Source of the DNA: Sphingomonas sp. CCH9-E2 | Lineage (GTDB): Bacteria > Pseudomonadota > Alphaproteobacteria > Sphingomonadales > Sphingomonadaceae | NCBI RefSeq assembly: GCF_001557215.1 | Contig: NZ_LSJM01000169.1 | Location: 1 to 17,004 of the forward strand | Direction of reading: 5' to 3' | Length of the DNA stretch: 17,004 nucleotides | Shown: piece after piece, positions 8,529 to 14,599 of the stretch | Position numbering within the stretch: the stretch's first letter is position 1 | Layout: each line of letters begins with the position of its first letter | Notes under the pieces: generated by a model | The model's input: only the letters and a program-made list of their open reading frames with translations | What the model was told of the DNA's origin: nothing | Database searches by the model: none | Position numbers and translations under genes: made by a program

Positions 8529-8903
8529 ATGCGGACGTTGGTTGCAATGATGGCGGGTGCGGCACTGCTGCTTCCAGTAAGCGCACAGGCGATGAGCGTC
8601 GCCGAGTTTCTGGCCAAGGCGAACGCGCTCAAGGCCAAGGGCTTCCTCGCGATCGGATCTTCCGATATCAAATTGCTGCGCACCGAGGTCGAGCGCGCGT
8701 CCGACGCCTATCGCAGCGATCTGGCCAGCGCCAAGGCGGCAGGCCGCGCCCCGCACAGCTGCCCCCCGCCCAAGGGAAAGGCCAAGATCGGCAGCAACGA
8801 ACTCTTGGCCGAGTTCGAGGCGATCCCCGCCGCCAAGCGCAACATAAGCGTGAAAACCGCCTTTTACGCGATGATGAAGAAGCGCTTTCCCTGCAAAGGC
8901 TGA
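8529..8903 (+). CDS. Small exported two-cysteine protein, conserved hypothetical
   Basis: 124 residues starting at an ATG preceded by GGGAGGGTGTGG. The open frame extends further upstream into the divergent hscC gene, but only this start gives a clean signal peptide (MRTLVAMMAGAALLLPVSAQA, 1-21). The mature part has a helical charged segment (22-75) and exactly two cysteines, SCPP at 78 and FPC at 122, which could form one disulfide. The second half (Cys, then about 40 residues, then an amphipathic helix ending FPC) loosely resembles the C-terminal half of Rap1a/Tai immunity-like proteins, but the conserved N-terminal part of that family is not evident. It stands alone, divergent from hscC and convergent with the DUF3667 gene (3-base gap). 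No function can be assigned beyond likely periplasmic location. Confidence 0.8.
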   Translation: MRTLVAMMAGAALLLPVSAQAMSVAEFLAKANALKAKGFLAIGSSDIKLLRTEVERASDAYRSDLASAKAAGRAPHSCPPPKGKAKIGSNELLAEFEAIPAAKRNISVKTAFYAMMKKRFPCKG

Positions 8904-8906
8904 GCT

Positions 8907-9962
8907 TCAGCCCAGCAGGCCTAGCCCCAGCAGCAACAACCCGAACAGCGTGACGATGATGCTGATGAACATCAGCAGCGCGAAAGTGCGCAACAGCGCT
9001 TTCCAGACGGGCTGGCGATAGGCACCCTTGAGCTGGAAGAAGATGTGCACCGGCGGCGCGAACACCGCGATCGTGGAGATGATGTCGCCCGGCACGCCCA
9101 CCGCCGAACCGATCATCAGCGCGATGAACAGCAATGACATGAAGGCGAGCGAATAGGTGACGAACACCGCATGGTCATAGCCGCGATACCGCCGCCGCCA
9201 TGCAAAGAGCAGCCACACGAACGGGAGCGACAACGGGATCAGCGCCCAGCTGAACTTGTAGCTGTTGGTCTGGAGCTTGTAGAGCGCGAGGCCGGGGTTG
9301 CGCTCCATCTTCTCGATACCCTTGTCGAGCCGCTTCCACCCGGTCTTGATGCCGGAGGGCAGGCCGGTGCGCCCGCTCAGCGTGGTCGGGATTCGGTTCA
9401 GCCCGGCGAGGTCGGTCGACAGCTTGGCGATCTTCGCATCCAGCTTCGCGGCGCGCTCGCTCCCCGGCTGGGCAGTGGCTCGCGCTTCGCGCGCATCGGC
9501 CAGCGCTTCCTGCGTATTGGCGCGCGCAAATTGCAGACCCTGTTCGAACTGTGCCGTGCTGCCGACCTCGGCGGGCGGCGACACGCCCATGATCTGCAGC
9601 ACCGCGAACATGGTGAAGACCGAAAACAGGAACATCGCCATCGGCGACACGAAATGCGCGCGCTCGCCAAAAATGTAGCGGCGGGTCAGCTCGCCGGGGC
9701 GAAAAGTCAGCAGCGGCAGCGTGTTCCACAGCTTGCCCTCGAAATGCACGACGCCGTGCAGGATTTCGTGCCAGATTGCGCCGATCGTGCGGTGGACATG
9801 CCCGACCTGCCCACAACGATGGCAATGCGGGCCGAGCAGTTCCGTCCCGCAATTCAGGCAGATTCCGGGCTCATGATCGCCGCCCGCGCCATCCGATCGC
9901 TCGACAGCGCGGCCGAGCAATGTCCCCGTGACCAGATCCCCGGCTGCGTCGAATTCCCCCAT
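8907..9962 (-). CDS. DUF3667 family zinc-ribbon membrane protein
   Basis: 351 residues. A four-cysteine zinc ribbon, CLNC (35-38) and CHRC (47-50), is followed by the conserved block TLPLLTFRPGELTRRYIFGERAHFVSP written here as separate pieces: LLTFRPGELTRRY (84-96) and GERAHFVSP (99-107). This is the hallmark of DUF3667 proteins. Hydrophobic segments lie at ~108-126, 238-254, 268-290, 296-310 and 325-350. Residues ~135-225 are an Ala/Arg-rich probably coiled insertion (TAQPGSERAAKLDAKIAKL). The family has no established function. The ATG at 9962 is the first of the frame; about 30 polar residues precede the ribbon, so a later start is possible. It shares a 72-base divergent region with proA and may be co-regulated through the inverted repeat there. 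Confidence 0.82.
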   Translation of the reverse strand: MGEFDAAGDLVTGTLLGRAVERSDGAGGDHEPGICLNCGTELLGPHCHRCGQVGHVHRTIGAIWHEILHGVVHFEGKLWNTLPLLTFRPGELTRRYIFGERAHFVSPMAMFLFSVFTMFAVLQIMGVSPPAEVGSTAQFEQGLQFARANTQEALADAREARATAQPGSERAAKLDAKIAKLSTDLAGLNRIPTTLSGRTGLPSGIKTGWKRLDKGIEKMERNPGLALYKLQTNSYKFSWALIPLSLPFVWLLFAWRRRYRGYDHAVFVTYSLAFMSLLFIALMIGSAVGVPGDIISTIAVFAPPVHIFFQLKGAYRQPVWKALLRTFALLMFISIIVTLFGLLLLGLGLLG

Positions 9963-9963
9963 G

Positions 9964-9981
9964 AAGCTGTTCTATCAGCTT
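9964..9981. repeat. short inverted repeat at the 5' end of the DUF3667 gene
   Basis: AAGCTG (9964-9969) and CAGCTT (9976-9981) are perfect inverted copies around TTCTAT, immediately upstream of the DUF3667 start codon. It could be an operator half or a small hairpin in the leader. Six-base arms may arise by chance. Confidence 0.35.
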
Positions 9982-9982
9982 G

Positions 9983-10009
9983 GCAAAGTCGGCGCGATAG
10001 CGACTTTGC
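9983..10009. promoter_or_regulatory. 9-bp perfect inverted repeat, candidate operator between divergent genes
   Basis: GCAAAGTCG (9983-9991) and CGACTTTGC (10001-10009) are perfect inverted copies with a 9-base spacer; the arm centres are 18 bases apart, close to two helical turns. It lies in the 72-base region between the DUF3667 gene (-) and proA (+), where a dimeric regulator could control both. GCACGTGC, itself palindromic, begins in the right arm (10008-10015). No clear -35/-10 pair was found for either gene. Confidence 0.45.
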
Positions 10010-10034
10010 ACGTGCAGCATGCTAGCCCGGCGAC

Positions 10035-11291
10035 ATGGAACAAAATGCAGTTGCCCTTATCGCCGAAATGGGTGTCCGCGCCCGCACCGCCGCCACGCTG
10101 TTGGCGGCGCTGCCAACCGCTGCCAAGGCCGCCGGGCTGCGCGCCGCCGCTGCCGCGATCCGCGCGGATGCGGAGGCGATCCTCGCCGCCAATGCCCGCG
10201 ATATCGAAACCGGGACGGCGAACGGCCTGTCCGGCGCATTGCTCGACCGGCTCCGGCTCGATCCTGCGCGGCTCGACGGCGCGGCGGCGGGCGTGGAGGC
10301 GGTGGCGGCGCTGACCGATCCGGTCGGTGCGGTGATCGATGCGAGCGAGCGCCCGAATGGCCTCAAGCTCAGCCGTGTCCGCGTGCCGATCGGGGTGATC
10401 GGCATCATCTATGAAAGCCGGCCCAATGTCACCGCCGACGCGGCGGCGCTTTGCGTGATGAGTGGCAATGCCGCGATCCTGCGCGGCGGGTCCGAAGCCG
10501 CGCACAGCAATCGCGCGATTCACGCCGCCTTCGCGCGCGGCCTAGCCGAGGCCGGCCTCCCCGCCGACGCGGTTCAGCTGGTGCCGACCACCGATCGCGC
10601 CGCGGTCGGTGCGATGCTCAAGGCGGATGGCGCGATCGACCTGATCGTCCCGCGCGGCGGCAAGAGTCTGGTCGCGCGCGTGCAGGAAGAAGCGCGCGTA
10701 CCCGTGCTCGCCCATCTCGACGGCATCTGTCACACCTATGTCGACCGCGCCGCCGATCCGGCCATGGCGGTCAAGCTCGCGCTCAATGCCAAGATGCGCC
10801 GCACCGGCATTTGCGGCGCGACCGAGACCCTGCTGATCGACCGCGGCTTTGCCGATCCCGCGCCGATCCTTGCGGCCCTCGCCGATGCCGGGTGCGAACT
10901 GCGCGGCGATGCGGCGGTGCAGGCGATCGAACCGCGCACGCGTCCCGCCACGGCTGAGGACTGGGACACCGAATATCTCGATTCGATCCTGTCGGTCGCT
11001 TTGGTCGACGGGGTCGAGGGTGCGATGGCGCATATCGCCCGCCATTCGAGCCGCCACACCGACGCGATCGTCACCGAAGACGCCGCCACCGCCGAGCACT
11101 TCCTCAATGGCGTCGACAGCGCGATCGTGATGTGGAACGCCTCGACCCAGTTTGCCGATGGCGGCGAGTTCGGGCTTGGCGCCGAAATCGGCATTGCCAC
11201 CGGCCGCCTCCACGCGCGCGGCCCGGTCGCGCTGGAGGGGCTGACGACGTATAAATGGGTGGTGCGCGGGACTGGCCAGGCGCGTCCTTGA
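10035..11291 (+). CDS. proA: Glutamate-5-semialdehyde dehydrogenase (gamma-glutamyl phosphate reductase) ProA
   Basis: Second enzyme of proline synthesis: NADPH-dependent reduction of gamma-glutamyl phosphate to glutamate-5-semialdehyde, in the cytoplasm. The 418-residue length is typical. Family signatures are [17 protein letters not shown] written as VPIGVIGII (117-125) and YESRPNVT (126-133), then RGGSEA (150-155), PRGGKSL (206-212), [11 protein letters not shown] (227-237) and the catalytic cysteine region [15 protein letters not shown] (253-267), with Cys260 as the probable nucleophile. The C-terminus [11 protein letters not shown] is also typical. The ATG at 10035 gives the expected N-terminus. 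proB is not in the window. In many alphaproteobacteria nadD follows proA directly; here a toxin-antitoxin pair intervenes. Confidence 0.96.
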   Translation: MEQNAVALIAEMGVRARTAATLLAALPTAAKAAGLRAAAAAIRADAEAILAANARDIETGTANGLSGALLDRLRLDPARLDGAAAGVEAVAALTDPVGAVIDASERPNGLKLSRVRVPIGVIGIIYESRPNVTADAAALCVMSGNAAILRGGSEAAHSNRAIHAAFARGLAEAGLPADAVQLVPTTDRAAVGAMLKADGAIDLIVPRGGKSLVARVQEEARVPVLAHLDGICHTYVDRAADPAMAVKLALNAKMRRTGICGATETLLIDRGFADPAPILAALADAGCELRGDAAVQAIEPRTRPATAEDWDTEYLDSILSVALVDGVEGAMAHIARHSSRHTDAIVTEDAATAEHFLNGVDSAIVMWNASTQFADGGEFGLGAEIGIATGRLHARGPVALEGLTTYKWVVRGTGQARP

Positions 11292-11318
11292 ACCATCGAT
11301 GTCATTTGTATACATTTG
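11288..11318 (+). promoter_or_regulatory. candidate promoter and operator of the toxin-antitoxin pair
   Basis: TTGAAC (11288-11293), overlapping the proA stop, could be a -35. TATACA (11309-11314, 15-base spacer) or TACATT (11311-11316, 17-base spacer) could be the -10. Two direct copies of CATTTG lie at 11303-11308 and 11313-11318, ten bases apart, and the palindrome TGTATACA is at 11307-11314. Ten-base-spaced repeats over the promoter suit an RHH antitoxin that represses its own operon. Local GC is only 45% over 11301-11360 by hand count. A start of transcription near 11321-11323 would leave almost no leader. Confidence 0.5.
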
Positions 11319-11322
11319 AAGC

Positions 11323-11571
11323 ATGAAGACATCTGTCATCACCGCCCGTCTCGATCCAGAGACACTTGCCGGTCTCGACAAGCTCGCCGAATATCATGAG
11401 CGCTCGCGCGCCTGGCTGGTCGCCAAAGCGGTCAAACAATATGTGAAAAATGAAACTGAGTTCTTCGCTTTCCTGCAGGAAGGCGAGGACGCCATCGAGC
11501 GCGGCGAGTATCTCACGCACGAAGAGCTGATGGCGGAAATCAAGGGAATGCGGCAGCGAGACGCTGCTTGA
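11323..11571 (+). CDS. Ribbon-helix-helix (CopG/ParD-like) antitoxin
   Basis: 82 residues. SVITARL (4-10) forms the DNA-contacting beta strand, followed by helix PETLAGLDKLAEYHE (12-26), SRAW (28-31) and helix LVAKAVKQYV (32-41), the ribbon-helix-helix pattern of CopG/ParD antitoxins. The acidic C-terminal part (NETEFFAFLQEGEDAIERGE) would wrap the toxin. The last codon and TGA overlap the TTG start of the toxin gene (TTGA). GC content is about 57% by hand count, clearly below the flanking genes, and together with its position between proA and nadD this suggests acquisition by transfer. The ribosome site is weak (GAAG directly before the ATG). Expected to neutralise the next gene's product and to repress the operon. 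Confidence 0.88.
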   Translation: MKTSVITARLDPETLAGLDKLAEYHERSRAWLVAKAVKQYVKNETEFFAFLQEGEDAIERGEYLTHEELMAEIKGMRQRDAA

Positions 11572-11858
11572 GGCAGCTGATCTGGTCGTTTCCGGCGCGG
11601 CGTGACCTCTATCGCATCGCCGCCGCCTATAGCGAAATGGACCCGACGCTCCCGCTCGAAATCCTCATGCGTATCGAACAGACACCGTACGCGTTGTTGG
11701 ACTATCCCGATATCGGCAGCCCCACACCGCGCAAAGGCATTCGAAAATGGTATGTTCGGAAAACGCCGTTGATGCTGTTCTATGCCAGCACGCGTGCTCG
11801 GCTCGAAATTCGTCGCGTGGTCCATGAGCGGTCCGATCGGTTCGGATTGGAGCCTTGA
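11568..11858 (+). CDS. ParE/RelE-fold toxin
   Basis: 96 residues with the ParE/RelE superfamily outline: WSFPARRDLYRIAAAY (6-21), the helix-loop LEILMRIEQTPYALLDYPDIGSP in pieces (LEILMRIEQ 30-38; LLDYPDIGSP 43-52), RKWYVRKTPLMLFYA (59-73) and the closing strand LEIRRVVHERSDRF (79-92). The LxxxPxxGxP and VxHxRxD features are those of the ParE branch, whose members poison DNA gyrase; RelE members cleave mRNA on ribosomes. The target cannot be decided from sequence here. The start is TTG at 11568, overlapping the antitoxin stop. Its own TGA (11856-11858) overlaps the TTG start of nadD. GC is about 58%, like the antitoxin. No frameshift or truncation is seen, so the pair looks intact. Confidence 0.87.
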   Translation: MRQLIWSFPARRDLYRIAAAYSEMDPTLPLEILMRIEQTPYALLDYPDIGSPTPRKGIRKWYVRKTPLMLFYASTRARLEIRRVVHERSDRFGLEP

Positions 11859-12475
11859 AACGCATCGGTCTCCTCGGCGGGTCGTTCAACCCCGCGCATC
11901 GCGGGCATCGCGCGATCTCGCTCCACGCCCTGCGCGCGCTGGAGCTGGATGAAGTGTGGTGGATGGTGTCCCCCGGCAATCCGCTAAAGGATAAGGCAGG
12001 GATGGCGCCCTTCTCGGCGCGAATGGCGTCGGCCCGCGCGATGGCGCGCCATGCCCCGATCCGCCCGACTGCGGTCGAGAAACGGCTCAAGACCCGCTAC
12101 ACCGTCGATACGCTGACCAAACTCCCGCGCCTGTATCCGCGCCACCAGTTCATCTGGCTGATGGGGGCGGACAATCTGGCGCAGTTCGACCAATGGCGCG
12201 GGTGGCGGCACATTGCGCGACAGGTTCCGATTGCGGTGATCGCGCGTCCGGGCTATGATCGCCACGCTCATGCGAGCCCCGCAATGAGCTGGCTGCGGCG
12301 TTTCGTGCGGCCCGCACGCCAGGCGAAGAACTGGACGAAGTGGAGTTTGCCGGCCCTGGTGCTGTTGCGCTTCCGCCCCGACAAGACTTCGGCGACCCGC
12401 CTCCGCGCCGCCGACCCCGGCTGGCACCGGCGATTTGCCCGTGGCCGCACGCCGCCCGACCCCAATACACCCTAA
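11855..12475 (+). CDS. nadD: Nicotinate-nucleotide adenylyltransferase NadD
   Basis: Makes nicotinic acid adenine dinucleotide from NaMN and ATP, the step before NAD synthetase; usually essential. 206 residues. The nucleotidyltransferase signature GGSFNPAHRGH is at 8-18 (Ala replaces the usual second Pro), followed by WWMVSPGNPLK (35-45), RYTVDTL (81-87), WLMGADNLAQFDQW (101-114), IAVIARPGY (126-134) and a C-terminal TSATRLRA resembling the (S)STxIR motif. The start is TTG at 11855, because nothing upstream in frame restores a better N-terminus and residues from MKRIGLLGGSFNP match the family start. That TTG overlaps the toxin stop (TTGA). A GGAG sits only two bases before it, so translation probably depends on ribosomes finishing the toxin gene. 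Confidence 0.94.
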   Translation: MKRIGLLGGSFNPAHRGHRAISLHALRALELDEVWWMVSPGNPLKDKAGMAPFSARMASARAMARHAPIRPTAVEKRLKTRYTVDTLTKLPRLYPRHQFIWLMGADNLAQFDQWRGWRHIARQVPIAVIARPGYDRHAHASPAMSWLRRFVRPARQAKNWTKWSLPALVLLRFRPDKTSATRLRAADPGWHRRFARGRTPPDPNTP

Positions 12476-12478
12476 CCC

Positions 12479-12491
12479 AGGAGTCCTCTTG
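12479..12491 (+). promoter_or_regulatory. ribosome binding site deciding a TTG start for rsfS
   Basis: AGGAG (12479-12483) lies 5 bases before TTG at 12489-12491, immediately after the nadD stop. This favours the TTG over the in-frame ATG at 12435, which lies inside nadD and has no such site. Confidence 0.7.
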
Positions 12492-12890
12492 CCCGCTTCC
12501 CCTAACCTCGATGCCACCCCGGCCACCAGCGGCACCGTCGCCCCGGATGCCGAGGCGCTGCATCGACTGGTCCTGACCTCGCTCGACGACGATCAGGCGG
12601 TCGAGACCGTCTCGATCCCGCTCGCGGGCAAGAGCAGCATCGCCGACTATATGGTCGTCGCGAGCGGCCGCTCGACGCGTCAGGTCGCGTCGATGGCACA
12701 GAAGCTGGCGGAGAAGATCAAGGCGGAGCGCGGGCACAACCCGCGCGTCGAGGGTCTGCCGACTGCCGACTGGGTGCTGATCGATGCGGGCGATGTCATC
12801 GTCCACCTGTTCCGCCCGGAAGTGCGGACGTTCTACAATCTCGAGCGCATGTGGGCATTCGGCGACGGCGCCGCCGCCGGCAACGCGTGA
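12489..12890 (+). CDS. rsfS: Ribosomal silencing factor RsfS
   Basis: RsfS binds ribosomal protein L14 on the 50S subunit and blocks subunit joining when nutrients are short. The 133-residue product shows the family blocks DYMVVASGRSTRQV (53-66), AQKLAEKIK (70-78), PRVEGLPTADWVLIDAGDVIVHLF in pieces (VEGLPTADWVLID 87-99; GDVIVHLFRPEVR 101-113) and YNLERMW (116-122). The first ~20 residues are Pro/Ala/Thr rich and probably disordered. The TTG start is chosen from the AGGAG site; an upstream ATG at 12435 would add 18 residues read inside nadD. It sits in the standard nadD-rsfS-rlmH order, 13 bases after nadD. Confidence 0.93.
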   Translation: MPASPNLDATPATSGTVAPDAEALHRLVLTSLDDDQAVETVSIPLAGKSSIADYMVVASGRSTRQVASMAQKLAEKIKAERGHNPRVEGLPTADWVLIDAGDVIVHLFRPEVRTFYNLERMWAFGDGAAAGNA

Positions 12891-12916
12891 TCTGACGTCG
12901 ACCGCGGTCCGCTTCC

Positions 12917-13339
12917 ATGCTGCTCCACATCGTCGCGCGCGGGCGGATCGGCCGCAGCCCGGAAGCGGAGCTCGTCGATCGCTATCTCAAGCGCGTGACT
13001 CTGCCCATACGGGTAACCGAACTGCCCGACACCGGCGGCAAGATGCCTGCGGTGGAGCCGGGTACGCGCATCGTGATGCTCGACGAGAAGGGCGAGAACC
13101 TGCCCTCGCGTGTGTTTGCCGAACGGATCCAGGCGTGGCGCGAGGACGGCGTGCGCGAAACCCGCTTCCTGATCGGTGCCGCCGACGGCTTTGACGATGC
13201 CGCGCGGGCGGAGGCCGATCTGCTGATCTCCTATGGCCGCGCGACCTGGCCGCATATGCTGGCGCGCGCGATGCTGGCCGAACAGCTCTGGCGCGCGACC
13301 AGCATCCTCGCCAACCACCCCTATCATCGCGAGGGATGA
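12917..13339 (+). CDS. rlmH: 23S rRNA (pseudouridine1915-N3)-methyltransferase RlmH
   Basis: SPOUT-class methyltransferase that uses SAM to methylate pseudouridine 1915 in helix 69 of 23S rRNA in the assembled 70S ribosome. At 140 residues it is slightly shorter than the E. coli enzyme (155), as often in alphaproteobacteria. The knot region includes VMLDEKGENL (53-62), FLIGAADGF (84-92), LISYGRATWPHMLARAMLAEQLWRA in pieces (LISYGRATWPHML 103-115; LAEQLWRA 120-127) and the conserved C-terminal HPYH (134-137). The usual GG of the SAM loop reads GA. The ATG at 12917 is 26 bases after rsfS. Its TGA overlaps the start of the EnvC-like gene. Confidence 0.94.
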   Translation: MLLHIVARGRIGRSPEAELVDRYLKRVTLPIRVTELPDTGGKMPAVEPGTRIVMLDEKGENLPSRVFAERIQAWREDGVRETRFLIGAADGFDDAARAEADLLISYGRATWPHMLARAMLAEQLWRATSILANHPYHREG

Positions 13340-14517
13340 TGCGCCGCATCGCCCTTTTCGCCGCAATCGCCGCCACCGCATCGGTGGGCGTCGCCGCGCT
13401 CCCCGCCCAGACCCCATCGCTCGGCGAGCAGCGCGCGCAGCTCAATGCCGCGAGCAAGGCGGCCAAGGATGCCGAAGCGCGCGCGCAACGCCTGCAACGC
13501 GCCGCCGCTGCCGAGCGCGACGAGGCCCGCCGCGCCCGCGCCCGCGAAGCCGCGATCGCCGCGAGCATTCAGGCGGCAGAGGCCGAGATCGTCGCCGCCC
13601 GCGCGCGCATCGCGGTCGTCGACCGGATGCTGGGCCAGCAACGGACCCGGCTGGTCGAGCAACAGGGGCCGATCACGCGGCTGATGGCGGCACTGCAATC
13701 GCTCGCACGGCGCCCGGCGGTGCTCGGGCTGGTGCAGCCGGGTTCGACTGCCGATATCGTGCATGTCCGCGCCGTGCTCGGCGCGATCACCCCGGAGATG
13801 CGCGCGCGCACCGCCGATATCCGCGCCGAGATCGCACGCACCCGCCAGCTTCGCGACGGCGCGCAGCTCGCCGCCAAGACGCTCGCCGACGGCCGGGCGC
13901 GGCTTCAGAATGACCGGCTCGCCTTGGTCCGCGCCGAGGGCGAGCACCGCCTCAAATCGGTCGGCTACCGGCGTGAGGCGATGTTCGAATCCGATCGCGC
14001 GCTGGCGCTGGGCGAACAGGCGCGCGATCTGGTCGACCAGATGGATGTGATGGGTGAGGCGGCCGAGACCCAGGCCGCGCTCGCCGCGCTACCCGGCCCG
14101 CTCCCCCGCCCCACAGATGGCGAGGCGCAGGTGGGTGCCGCGCGCTCTGGCCCGCCGCCCTATCGCCTGCCCGTCGCGGGAACGATCGTCACCGGGCTTG
14201 GCGAGTTGTCCGACACCGGCGTGCGTGCACGCGGCCTGACCCTCGCCACTGCACCGGGCGCGGAGATCGTCGCGCCCACCGCCGGGCGCGTGATCTATGC
14301 CGGGCGATTCCGCCGTTATGGGAATATCGTGATCGTCGATCATGGCGGCGGCTGGACCTCGCTGATCGCCGGGCTCGACGCGGTGCTGGTCAAGGTCGGC
14401 GACACGCTGGCCCAGGGCGCCCCGCTCGGCCGCGCCCCGCAGGGCGATGCCCCGCGCATCACCGTCGAACTGCGCCGTCAGGGCCGCCCGGTCGACCTGG
14501 CGCAATTGCTGGACTGA
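13336..14517 (+). CDS. EnvC-like murein hydrolase activator (degenerate M23/LytM domain)
   Basis: 393 residues. A signal peptide (MMRRIALFAAIAATASVGVAALPAQ) is followed by ~200 residues of Ala/Arg/Glu-rich coiled coil (about 30-120 and 155-245) and a C-terminal LytM/M23 domain (~275-393: GAEIVAPTAGRVIYAG, YGNIVIVDHGGGWTS, VKVGDTLAQGAPLG). The three zinc-ligand positions of active M23 peptidases are replaced: RARGLTLAT instead of HxxxD, IAGL instead of YAHL, and RITVEL instead of HLHFE. It should therefore be non-catalytic, like E. coli EnvC, which activates the amidases AmiA/AmiB at the division site. The start is ATGATG at 13336/13339; the first overlaps the rlmH stop and GAGGG lies directly before it, so 13339 may be the real start. 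Next to ctpA, a common arrangement. Confidence 0.87.
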   Translation: MMRRIALFAAIAATASVGVAALPAQTPSLGEQRAQLNAASKAAKDAEARAQRLQRAAAAERDEARRARAREAAIAASIQAAEAEIVAARARIAVVDRMLGQQRTRLVEQQGPITRLMAALQSLARRPAVLGLVQPGSTADIVHVRAVLGAITPEMRARTADIRAEIARTRQLRDGAQLAAKTLADGRARLQNDRLALVRAEGEHRLKSVGYRREAMFESDRALALGEQARDLVDQMDVMGEAAETQAALAALPGPLPRPTDGEAQVGAARSGPPPYRLPVAGTIVTGLGELSDTGVRARGLTLATAPGAEIVAPTAGRVIYAGRFRRYGNIVIVDHGGGWTSLIAGLDAVLVKVGDTLAQGAPLGRAPQGDAPRITVELRRQGRPVDLAQLLD

Positions 14518-14546
14518 CGCCACGACAGCGCCCTGCGCTTGCCGCT

Positions 14547-14574
14547 TTGCGGCCACGCCGTTCCGGTCTATCTT
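14547..14574 (+). promoter_or_regulatory. candidate promoter of ctpA
   Basis: TTGCGG (14547-14552) and TATCTT (14569-14574) are 16 bases apart in the 82-base gap before ctpA. The CTATCTTGT string and a following CGCTGAGG match the ftsH upstream region. A small hairpin (GCCGC, loop TTT, GCGGC at 14541-14553) overlaps the -35. Confidence 0.45.
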
Positions 14575-14599
14575 GTCCCGAAATCCCGCTGAGGCCCGT

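Noticed and set aside
12435..12488. ATG start for rsfS at 12435
   Set aside because: It lies inside nadD without a ribosome site; TTG at 12489 follows AGGAG at proper spacing and gives a family-like length.
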